Of a stretch of 8,429 bases of DNA, positions 1 to 6,054 are shown in pieces. Origin of the DNA: Chloroflexota bacterium (GTDB lineage: Bacteria > Chloroflexota > UBA6077 > CF-72); the NCBI GenBank assembly GCA_019242065.1, contig JAFAWJ010000598.1:1-8429 (forward strand). The letters are read 5' to 3'. How positions within the stretch are numbered: position 1 is the stretch's first letter; every line of letters starts with the position of its first letter. A model generated the notes under the pieces. That model was not told where the DNA came from and searched no databases. It saw only the letters and a program-made list of their open reading frames with translations. The translations under genes and the position numbers were made by a program.

Positions 1-603
1 TGTAACCATCTGTACCGGTGTGCGCGTCAGCCGGCTCGAGACCCGCGGCGACGCGGTCGTCGGCGTGCGGGCCGCTGGCCAAGAGTTCACCGGCAACGTG
101 ATCGTTGCGACTGCGGCTTCGAGCGCGATCCGATGCTGGTCAAGACCTTCCTTGCCGCCCCACTCACCGCGCCGGCAAGTGCGCCCACCCACGTCGGCGA
201 CGGCTTGCGCATGGGCATGGCCGTTGGAGCGGCGCTCGGCAATATGGGCGGTGGCATTGTCGTCGATAGCCGCGGACGCCGGTTCGTCGACGAGACCTTG
301 AACAAGGGCGAGCTGGGTCGCTCGATGCGCGAGTTCGATCCAAGCAGCTATGCGTTCCCGCGGTTGCCGAGCTACCTGATCTTTGATGCTGGGCGCCGAC
401 ACGATCGCAAGATTGGACCCCTTCGACCGGAGGATTTGGATCCAGACTGGTTGTTCACAGCGCCGACGATCGAGACGCTGGCCTCGGTGGTCGGCATGCC
501 AGTTGCCAACCTGTGCGCCACCGTCGAACGCTACAATTCGCACGCCGGGCGCGGTTTCGACGCGGACTTTGGACGGCCAAGCCAGCCAACCAGTGTCGCG
601 TAG
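1..603 (+). pseudogene. Broken FAD-dependent oxidoreductase (fumarate reductase/3-ketosteroid dehydrogenase type), 5' end outside window
   Basis: The remnant resembles FAD-binding dehydrogenases of the fumarate reductase/succinate dehydrogenase flavoprotein and 3-ketosteroid dehydrogenase superfamily, which oxidise or reduce C-C bonds next to a carbonyl. The reading frame runs in frame 2 from the window edge through TGVRVSRLETRG and GNVIVAT, then must shift to frame 1 near base 113. Adding one G there restores the family motif ATGGFERDPML. Frame 1 continues through TAPASAPTHVGDGLRMGMA, SRGRRFVDET, ELGRSMREFDP, ATVERYNSHA and DADFGR, and stops at 601-603. In relatives the segment after LGNM (here 241-246) carries roughly 30-40 more residues before the RGRRF motif, so an internal deletion is likely. 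The C-terminal part with the flavin-binding AAGN and GAGxTLGPA motifs is absent, and I do not find it in any plus frame downstream. No rescue by programmed frameshifting is evident. Family assignment is fairly firm; the substrate is unknown. Confidence 0.8.
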
Positions 604-797
604 CCACCCCACGCTGGCTTGAACCGCTCGGTCTCGATGTCCCTGGTTCAGCTTCACCGAGGGATCGAGGCTCCACTTTGACTGTCGCTGCCGCTCAGAT
701 CGCGAGCTGATCGCTGCCCAGTGTCGCTGGTGCCGTCAGTCCCAAGGCAAAGACGTGCTGTCCCACACGGTCAGCTGAGCTGTGCAACCTGCGAGTC
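604..797. other. Non-coding gap between convergent genes
   Basis: This 194-base stretch lies between the stop of the broken flavoprotein (plus) and the stop of the monooxygenase (minus). I see no credible coding sequence on either strand: the open frames crossing it have no recognisable motifs, and none continues the lost C-terminus of the flavoprotein. It contains a short perfect inverted repeat, CAGCTGAGCTG at about 772-782, too tight to form a good hairpin and without a T-run. It also has a small direct repeat GATCGC around 697-715. No convincing terminator is visible, although a convergent junction is where one would be expected. Confidence 0.6.
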
Positions 798-2033
798 TCA
801 CCGCGTGAAGACGTGCACCGGCCCGGTGGGCAGGCCCAGTATGTTCTTGGTCCAGGTCACGGCATGTCCGTCCCAGGTCAAGCCGTGGTGCGCGGATGCC
901 GCGTTGGTGTCTCGCCACAAGCGCTGCAAGTCGGAGCGTTCGTAGAGCCCGCTTCCGCCACATTCCTCGTACAACATGTTGATCGTCTTGCGACACGTCT
1001 GCGCGGTGAATGCCTGGTCGCGCCGACACCGTGCGCGCTCTAGCTCGGACACCTCCTGCACAGGTCGACAGCGGAGTCGCTGTGCGTTGGACATCAGAGA
1101 GGCGTAAACCGAATCGACCTGTGCAACGGCCTGAGCGTAGCGCGCCATATTCACGGTGAGCCCATCGTCGATATTCTCGATCTTCGAGCGCAGCCGCTCC
1201 TCGAAAGCCTGCAGGAATCCCCGCGCCGCGCCGACCGCCGGTGCGGACATCGCGGCGCTGAAGTTTGCCACCGTAATCGCGCTGTACATGGGATGGGTGT
1301 TGATCTGGATACCAGGCGCCTGACCCGTATCGATTGCCACCTGCGCCAGCGTGCGGTGCTCCGGCACGAAGACGTCGTTTATGACGATGGTCTTGCTACC
1401 CGTGCCCTTCAAGCCGACCGTATACCAGTCGTCGACGATCTCGAAATCCTCACGGGGAACGAGTAGCCAGCGTCGCTCGGGTGGTGCTCCCTCGACTCCT
1501 TCGCGTTTGACGGGTACCGCGGCCGTCAACCAGTTGCAGTGGTCGACGCCGCTCGAGAAGAAGCCGCGACCCGTCCAGCGGTAGCCACCCTCCACGACTA
1601 CAACCTCGCCGACGGTGTTGACGACCGACGAAGCCAGGGTATTCGGATTGCTCCAGATCTCTGCCTGGGCTTCCTCGGGGAACAGCGCCAGCAACCACAT
1701 ATGCGCGGTCCACAGCATGTAAACCCAGCCAGTGGACGGGCACGCCGAGGCAAGCTCGATGGTCGTGTCGATCATCGTTTCGCTGCCCAGCTCGGAGCCG
1801 CCGAAGCGTTTAGGCGTCATCAAGCCATACAAACCGCTCTCGAGCAGGTCGGCGGCGTTGTCGGAATGCAGTCGCCGCAGCTGTTCGGTCTCCAGTGCTC
1901 GTTCGCGAAGACTGGGCTGGAGCGCACGTGCGCGCGCGACGGCTTCGTCGTGTGTCTGAAGAATCGCCGGCGCGCTCTGTCGTGTATATACAGGCCGGAA
2001 GTCGGCGACCTGGTCCACTGTTGTGCTTGCCAT
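798..2033 (-). CDS. Group D flavin-dependent monooxygenase, acyl-CoA dehydrogenase fold (HsaA/HpaB-like)
   Basis: This 411-residue protein belongs to the acyl-CoA-dehydrogenase-fold, two-component flavin monooxygenases that use reduced FMN/FAD from a separate reductase to hydroxylate phenols or related rings (HsaA of steroid degradation, the C2-type 4-hydroxyphenylacetate hydroxylase, DszC). The N-terminal helical domain (about 25-125) contains GLYGLMTPKRFGGSELG and the family stretch SACPSTGWV (96-104). The beta domain has GFFSSGVDHCNW (157-168) and VGLKGTGSK (206-214). The C-terminal helical bundle contains the late CGGSGLY (358-364) and WRDTNAASAHH (373-383), where relatives place a conserved active-site histidine. 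Length is normal and no key block is missing. The ATG at 2033 gives a natural N-terminus, but its ribosome site is weak (AAGGA at 2048-2052, 14 bases away). No reductase partner is in view. It lies 178 bases after the SnoaL-like gene, so it may have its own promoter or be the operon's last gene. A true acyl-CoA dehydrogenase is less likely. Confidence 0.85.
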   Translation of the reverse strand: MASTTVDQVADFRPVYTRQSAPAILQTHDEAVARARALQPSLRERALETEQLRRLHSDNAADLLESGLYGLMTPKRFGGSELGSETMIDTTIELASACPSTGWVYMLWTAHMWLLALFPEEAQAEIWSNPNTLASSVVNTVGEVVVVEGGYRWTGRGFFSSGVDHCNWLTAAVPVKREGVEGAPPERRWLLVPREDFEIVDDWYTVGLKGTGSKTIVINDVFVPEHRTLAQVAIDTGQAPGIQINTHPMYSAITVANFSAAMSAPAVGAARGFLQAFEERLRSKIENIDDGLTVNMARYAQAVAQVDSVYASLMSNAQRLRCRPVQEVSELERARCRRDQAFTAQTCRKTINMLYEECGGSGLYERSDLQRLWRDTNAASAHHGLTWDGHAVTWTKNILGLPTGPVHVFTR

Positions 2034-2211
2034 AAGAGCCGTGTCTTTCCTTTGTCGTGCCGCTCCCCCGAATACCGGGCGTCAACTGCCAGGGTACGCC
2101 GCGTCGGGGTGCTGGACCTCGTGACAAATCAGGGCACAGTATCTCAGCCCAACGCACATCCACTCATTCGGTACAGGGCCTGCAGATTGGAGAACCGTGT
2201 CCTGATATCCA
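2034..2211 (-). other. 178-base non-coding leader upstream of the monooxygenase
   Basis: This is the longest gap inside the minus-strand gene run; the other junctions are 76 bases or less. I see no gene in it on either strand. It could hold an internal promoter or regulator site for the monooxygenase. A TTGACG hexamer occurs on the minus strand at about 2083-2088, but I find no good -10 box at the proper distance. A small CCCG/CGGG hairpin-capable sequence (2066-2078) adjoins it. There is no T-tract terminator after the SnoaL-like gene, so readthrough from upstream remains possible. Confidence 0.45.
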
Positions 2212-2769
2212 TCATTCGAGCGAATCGACCCAGTTGAGCGGATCGCGGGCCATCGGCTGCGTGCTGATCGCGACGGCCTCGTCACATGTGAGGTGCTGCA
2301 TCGCCAGCTTCTGCCACTCACGACGGATCGCCGCGGCAGACGATGGAATGCCTGCACGGCTCCCCGCCACGTGCGCCCGCGACTTGAATCGCCAGGCTTT
2401 CGACGTTTTGGCGTAGACATCTTCGTACCACCCGGCCCAGTAGATCTGGTTCGCCGGCCCCTCGATCATCAACAGGTACGAGATGCCTTTCGCGCCATCC
2501 GCTGTAGGCACGATGATCTCGCCAACGCTCATGTGGATCTGATTCTGCGCTCCACGCTGGTGGACCTCGCTGTACGTCCCATCTGCCGCGCGGCCAGCCG
2601 CCGCCGCGAGCGCTTCGCGACCCGGAGGACGTGTACCAAACGTGCCGTCCTCGGTGTACAGGTCGGCATATTGTAGGCCGTTGCCATGGTGCTCGCCGAC
2701 GTCCAGAATGAACATGTAGCGGTGCAGTAATTCCTGAGTCTCGAGTCGATCTTCAGCGGTGAGTTTCAC
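2212..2769 (-). CDS. SnoaL-like / NTF2-fold protein
   Basis: This 185-residue cytoplasmic protein has the shape of the SnoaL-like (cystatin/NTF2-fold, ketosteroid-isomerase-like) family. It shows an N-terminal helix LTAEDRLETQELLHRYMFILD (residues 3-23), the typical YADLYTEDGTF turn (34-44), a pocket-forming HMSVGEIIVP strand (79-88), ISYLLMIEG (96-104), and the paired strands YWAGWYEDVYAKTSKAWRFKSR (110-131) expected of the curved sheet. Members act as small cyclases, isomerases, hydratases or ring-hydroxylating-dioxygenase-like subunits, or have no known activity. No catalytic role can be read from sequence alone. The start is GTG, and it overlaps the TGA of the preceding binding-protein gene as GTGA, which implies translational coupling. 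A GGAGG lies 13 bases upstream, inside the preceding gene. Its place between transport lipoproteins and the monooxygenase suggests it processes the same substrate or product (inference). Confidence 0.8.
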   Translation of the reverse strand: MKLTAEDRLETQELLHRYMFILDVGEHHGNGLQYADLYTEDGTFGTRPPGREALAAAAGRAADGTYSEVHQRGAQNQIHMSVGEIIVPTADGAKGISYLLMIEGPANQIYWAGWYEDVYAKTSKAWRFKSRAHVAGSRAGIPSSAAAIRREWQKLAMQHLTCDEAVAISTQPMARDPLNWVDSLE

Positions 2770-4433
2770 GCTGCTAACCAGGCCTCCGTCAACATGAACA
2801 GGTCATTCGGGCGATAGCTCAAGCTCTTTAGTCGAGCGGTTGCAAGCACTTTGCCCGGATTCCCGGTGATCGGCATGTAGAACGATTCGTCGAGCAAAAA
2901 GTCGTTCAGCCCCGGATACAGGGCTTTGCGTTTGGCGACGTCGGGTTCGGTCGCAATCGCGTTGACCAGCGCGGTGTACTGGTCGTTGTAGTAGCCGGCG
3001 TTGTTCTTCTTGACGCCGGCGATAGAGCTCGACGTGAAAAAGGACACCGGCTCCATGGCCGCCCATGTGTCGTTGGCTGCGTACATGCCGTTATAGGTCT
3101 GGTGCTGCATTTTGTCGAGCCGTTGGGCCGACGCCAGCGGTGTGATCGTCAGGGTGATGCCAATCTTGGCGAGATCGTTCTGGTAGATCTGCGCCATCGT
3201 TGTGTACTCGTCGACGCCTGCGGCGACGACCATCTCGAGCGTGAGGTTGCTCACGCCTGCTTGCGCGAGTAGGGCCTTGGCCTTGTCCAGGTCGAACGCG
3301 TACGCGTCTTGTTTGCCTGCCTCGAAGGCGGGTGAATTCGAGCGCCACGGCGTCGACATGGGCGTGTCTTCACCCAGGATCACGTCGTCGACAATGCGCT
3401 TGCGATCGACGGCGTAATTGAGCGCCTGACGTACGCGTTTGTCGTCCAACGGTTTGAACGTGACGTTGGGTTGGAACATGTAGAAGTAGCCAGGCATCGG
3501 CGTGACAATGGCCTGGTACTTGGGATCCGGCTTTAGACGCTCGAAGTCTCGCCAGGACGGCAGCACGATCAGGTCCGTCCCGTCCCCCTCGAGCTCAGCG
3601 GTCATTGCTTGAATATCAGACTTGACGTTGATCTGCACCGAGTCCAGATAGGGCTTGCCCGGCATCCAGTAGTTCGGATTCTTCTCGAAGCGCAGGTACT
3701 GGCCCTGCAGCCACTCGACAAACTTGAACGGGCCGGTACCGATCACCTTGCCATCGGGAGTGATCTGTCCCTGCGCCGTGTCCTTGTCGACGATGTAGAC
3801 GACCTGAAAGTAGTCGAAGATCGACGGCCAGGCGACCGGCGACGTGATCTGCACGGTGTACTGGTCGGTGGACTCGAAGGTTGTGCCAGTGGGGACGAAT
3901 CCGGGCAGGATGGTGAAGGATGCCACACTCGCCTGGAGCTTGGGATCGAGCGGACGCGCCAGGCTGAACGCAACGTCCTCACTGGTGAGCTCTCGGCCGG
4001 AGTGGAACTGGACACCTTTGCGGAGATGCAGCGTCAGCTGCTTGCCATCACTGGATTGCTCCCAGCTTTCGGCGAGTTGCGGCTGGGGTTTGAGATCAAG
4101 ATCGTAGGTCGTGAGCGTGTCATAGGCCATGAAGATGCTGAAGCCGTTGCGCGGACCCCAGGATTGCGGATCAATGTTCGCGATGTCGCCAACAGCGCCC
4201 ACCCGCAAGCTTCCGCCCGGCCTGGGCTGGTCGCTTGTACCTCCAGTGGCTGTCACGACCTGGGCTGGCGATCCTGACGACGTCGACGGTACTGGCGTGC
4301 TCGGCGCGGCGGCTGTAGGCGACGCACTCGGCGCTGGCGCCGCGCAGGCCACCAGCACGCCAGTACCCATGGTGGTGAGCAGAAGCGCCAGTGCGCGGCG
4401 CCGACTCAATCCTCTACTGCCCGTCAACTCCAC
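2766..4433 (-). CDS. ABC transporter substrate-binding lipoprotein, family 5 (peptide/nickel type), paralog A
   Basis: This 555-residue extracytoplasmic binding protein belongs to the bacterial solute-binding protein family 5 (DppA/OppA/NikA type), which delivers peptides, opines, sugars or metal chelates to an ABC importer. The N-terminus has three arginines (SRRRAL, 10-15), a hydrophobic stretch, and lipobox LVAC with the lipidated Cys at residue 30. This pattern fits Tat export followed by lipidation. A Pro/Thr/Ser/Ala linker follows up to about residue 70. The mature protein shows the family landmarks GGSLRVG, AESWEQSSDGK, LRKGVQFHSGRELTSEDV, GTGPFKFVEW, KNPNYW and DDKRVRQALNYAVDRKRI (about 330-347). 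The start is GTG at 4433, with a strong GGAGG six bases upstream. It begins 24 bases after paralog B ends, and its stop overlaps the SnoaL-like start. No permease or ATPase gene is in the window, so the ligand is unknown. It serves as an intact reference for paralog B. Confidence 0.93.
   Translation of the reverse strand: MELTGSRGLSRRRALALLLTTMGTGVLVACAAPAPSASPTAAAPSTPVPSTSSGSPAQVVTATGGTSDQPRPGGSLRVGAVGDIANIDPQSWGPRNGFSIFMAYDTLTTYDLDLKPQPQLAESWEQSSDGKQLTLHLRKGVQFHSGRELTSEDVAFSLARPLDPKLQASVASFTILPGFVPTGTTFESTDQYTVQITSPVAWPSIFDYFQVVYIVDKDTAQGQITPDGKVIGTGPFKFVEWLQGQYLRFEKNPNYWMPGKPYLDSVQINVKSDIQAMTAELEGDGTDLIVLPSWRDFERLKPDPKYQAIVTPMPGYFYMFQPNVTFKPLDDKRVRQALNYAVDRKRIVDDVILGEDTPMSTPWRSNSPAFEAGKQDAYAFDLDKAKALLAQAGVSNLTLEMVVAAGVDEYTTMAQIYQNDLAKIGITLTITPLASAQRLDKMQHQTYNGMYAANDTWAAMEPVSFFTSSSIAGVKKNNAGYYNDQYTALVNAIATEPDVAKRKALYPGLNDFLLDESFYMPITGNPGKVLATARLKSLSYRPNDLFMLTEAWLAA
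2783..2787 (-). promoter_or_regulatory. Possible ribosome binding site for the SnoaL-like gene
   Basis: GGAGG on the minus strand lies 13 bases before the GTG at 2769, inside the end of the paralog A coding region. The spacing is longer than ideal. Together with the GTGA stop/start overlap this suggests reinitiation by ribosomes finishing paralog A rather than independent initiation. Confidence 0.45.
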
Positions 4434-4439
4434 AGTGCA

Positions 4440-4444
4440 CCTCC
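4440..4444 (-). promoter_or_regulatory. Ribosome binding site for paralog A (GTG start)
   Basis: On the minus strand a perfect GGAGG sits six bases before the GTG at 4433. This supports the non-ATG start, which also places the signal peptide at the right distance. It lies wholly in the 24-base gap after the TAA of paralog B. Confidence 0.75.
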
Positions 4445-4457
4445 CTCAGACCCTGGA

Positions 4458-5978
4458 TTAGCCGAGCCAGGCGTCTGTGAACATGAAAAAGTCATTCCGA
4501 CGATGACCGACCCCGTGCAGTTGCTTGCTCGCCAGCGCCCGCGTCGAGCTCGACGCCAAAGGTAGATCAAAGCAAGCATCCAGCAGGGAGTCAGCAATTT
4601 GCGAGTAGAGCTGCATCCGTTGCGTCGGATCGACCTCGGTTGAAGCAGCGGTCACGAGACTGGTGTACTGCGGATCGTGAATGTCCGCGTTGTTGACGCG
4701 GTAATTCAGGCTCGCGTCCGCGGTGAGCACCGTCACTGGCTGGAAATTCGACCAGACGTCGCCCGCGAGGTACCCCTGCAACTGGTGTTCGTTCATGCGG
4801 GCCAGCATCGACCCCTGATTCATCTGGGTGAGCGTCATGGTGACGCCGATGCTTTCGAGGTCACCCTGGATGATCTGGGCAATAGCGCTGTAGGCGGGAT
4901 TGGTGTTGCTCATCAGCGTTTCGAAGGATGTCCCGATGAGTCCGGCTTCGGTGAACAGTGACTTCACCTTGTCGACATCGTGGTTGTACAGCAATTGCTT
5001 GGGTGGTTCGTCAGCGGGCGTCTCGGGTGGCCAGGGCAGATCATTCGGCTGCTCCAGGCCAAATAAGACCGTCTGTGCGATACGCTGGCGGTCGATTGCG
5101 TAATTGATCGCGGGAAGCAAGGTGAAGTCGACCGCACCAGACTCGAACTCGACCTCTTGCGCCTGGGGGTCCTTCCCGATGGTCAGCTGGATGGTATCGA
5201 GGTCCGGCCTGCCACTCATCCAGTAGTTCGGGTTTTTCCCGTACGTCGCATGGTCGCCCTGCACCCATTCGACCAGCGTGAAGGGCTCGGTGCCCACGGC
5301 AGACGACTGTGTATTGGGTCCCTCAACGCTCTCCTCGTTGACCATGTTGAACAGCGACAAGAAGTCGAAGACGTTGACCCAGGGCTGCTGGGTCGAGATC
5401 ACGCCGGTGTATTTATCCGAGGCCGACCAGGTGGTGTCAAGCGGAATGAATCCGGAGAAGATGCCGGCGGAGATCTTCGGATTCAGGATGCGGTTGAGGT
5501 TGTGTACCAGGTCGTCGCTGGTGATTTCGCAGCCAGTGTGATACTGCACGCGCTTCCGCAAGGTCATGCTGATGCGACGCCCGTCGGTGCTCTGATACCA
5601 GCTTTCGGCCAGCAACGGCTGCGGATTCAAGTTGTCGTCATAGACGATCAGTGGCTCGTAGACAATCCACGAGCTCAGTCCATTGCCGGGGTGGTGATAG
5701 TGACCGTCGATCGGAACCAGGTCGGTCGACGATGCGTCCCGCAGCACACCGCCGGTGTTAGGTTGAGGTGCCGCAGCAGCGGATGCCGACGTCGTGACGG
5801 CGGAGTTCACGGCGGTGGTGACCGGGACAGTCGCGTCCGCACCAGGAGTGGACGGCTGGCTGACACCAGCACAGGCACTGAGCAGGACCGCCCCGCCGCG
5901 AAGCCCGATAAGACTGAGGATACGACGTCGGGTGACCCGTCCCCAGTTCGAATCAGCCGCTGATTGCGTCGATTGCAT
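4458..5978 (-). CDS. ABC transporter substrate-binding lipoprotein, family 5, paralog B with a 44-residue internal deletion
   Basis: This is the second of three tandem family 5 binding proteins. I place the start at the ATG at 5976-5978 (506 residues) rather than at upstream codons. It has GAGGG six bases before it and gives a proper signal peptide: TRRRIL (16-21), a hydrophobic run, and lipobox LSAC with Cys36. A longer open frame to 6173 would overlap paralog C and bury the signal peptide. Landmarks present are GGVLRDA, AESWYQSTDGRR, LRKRVQYHTGCEITSDDL, EPFTLVEWVQGD, KNPNYW and AINYAIDRQRI. Between Pro289 and Ala290 (bases 5111/5112) it lacks the 44 residues that both neighbours carry there, including the LDxxxVRQ part of the family's conserved core. 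The total of 506 would be 550 with the block, matching 555 and 553. The frame is otherwise open, so the gene may be recently damaged, remodelled, or misassembled. Whether the product folds is doubtful. Confidence 0.85.
   Translation of the reverse strand: MQSTQSAADSNWGRVTRRRILSLIGLRGGAVLLSACAGVSQPSTPGADATVPVTTAVNSAVTTSASAAAAPQPNTGGVLRDASSTDLVPIDGHYHHPGNGLSSWIVYEPLIVYDDNLNPQPLLAESWYQSTDGRRISMTLRKRVQYHTGCEITSDDLVHNLNRILNPKISAGIFSGFIPLDTTWSASDKYTGVISTQQPWVNVFDFLSLFNMVNEESVEGPNTQSSAVGTEPFTLVEWVQGDHATYGKNPNYWMSGRPDLDTIQLTIGKDPQAQEVEFESGAVDFTLLPAINYAIDRQRIAQTVLFGLEQPNDLPWPPETPADEPPKQLLYNHDVDKVKSLFTEAGLIGTSFETLMSNTNPAYSAIAQIIQGDLESIGVTMTLTQMNQGSMLARMNEHQLQGYLAGDVWSNFQPVTVLTADASLNYRVNNADIHDPQYTSLVTAASTEVDPTQRMQLYSQIADSLLDACFDLPLASSSTRALASKQLHGVGHRRNDFFMFTDAWLG
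5109..5114 (-). other. Inferred deletion junction inside paralog B
   Basis: The codons CCC (Pro289, 5112-5114) and GCG (Ala290, 5109-5111) are adjacent here. In paralog A the equivalent positions are separated by residues 293-336 (bases 3426-3557). In paralog C they are separated by residues 289-332 (bases 6721-6852). Both intervals are exactly 132 bp, so a 132-bp in-frame loss in paralog B is the most economical explanation. Confidence 0.8.
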
Positions 5979-5984
5979 GTGCGT

Positions 5985-5989
5985 CCCTC
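5985..5989 (-). promoter_or_regulatory. Ribosome binding site that decides the paralog B start
   Basis: On the minus strand GAGGG lies six bases before the ATG at 5978. It sits in the 76-base gap after paralog C (5979-6054) and argues against the longer open frame that would start at 6173 inside paralog C. The rest of this gap shows a weak 5-bp inverted repeat CCAGC/GCTGG near 6004-6017, but no clear terminator or promoter. Confidence 0.7.
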
Positions 5990-6054
5990 GCGCAAGTGAT
6001 GCCGCCAGCACCGGCTGGACTATACCGAGCCCACCACGCTGAGGCTGCCGCAAG

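Noticed and set aside
772..782. Short palindrome CAGCTGAGCTG as a terminator for the convergent genes
   Set aside because: Perfect pairing leaves a one-base loop, so only a 3-bp stem with a 5-base loop could form. There is no T-run on either side.
1539..2237. Plus-strand open frame of 232 residues opposite the monooxygenase N-terminus
   Set aside because: It overlaps the recognisable monooxygenase on the other strand and shows no motif or ribosome site; treated as a shadow.
3609..4277. Plus-strand open frame of 222 residues antisense to paralog A
   Set aside because: Same reasoning: it is a mirror of the codon bias of the minus-strand gene, with no recognisable domain and no supported start.
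5157..5963. Plus-strand open frame of 268 residues antisense to paralog B
   Set aside because: It is antisense to a clearly recognisable binding protein, has no family motif, and is Arg/Gly/Val/Asp-rich, as expected for the reverse complement of high-G+C coding DNA.
6004..6017. CCAGC/GCTGG inverted repeat in the gap between paralogs C and B
   Set aside because: The stem is only 5 bp and there is no T-tract; too weak to call as an attenuator or terminator.
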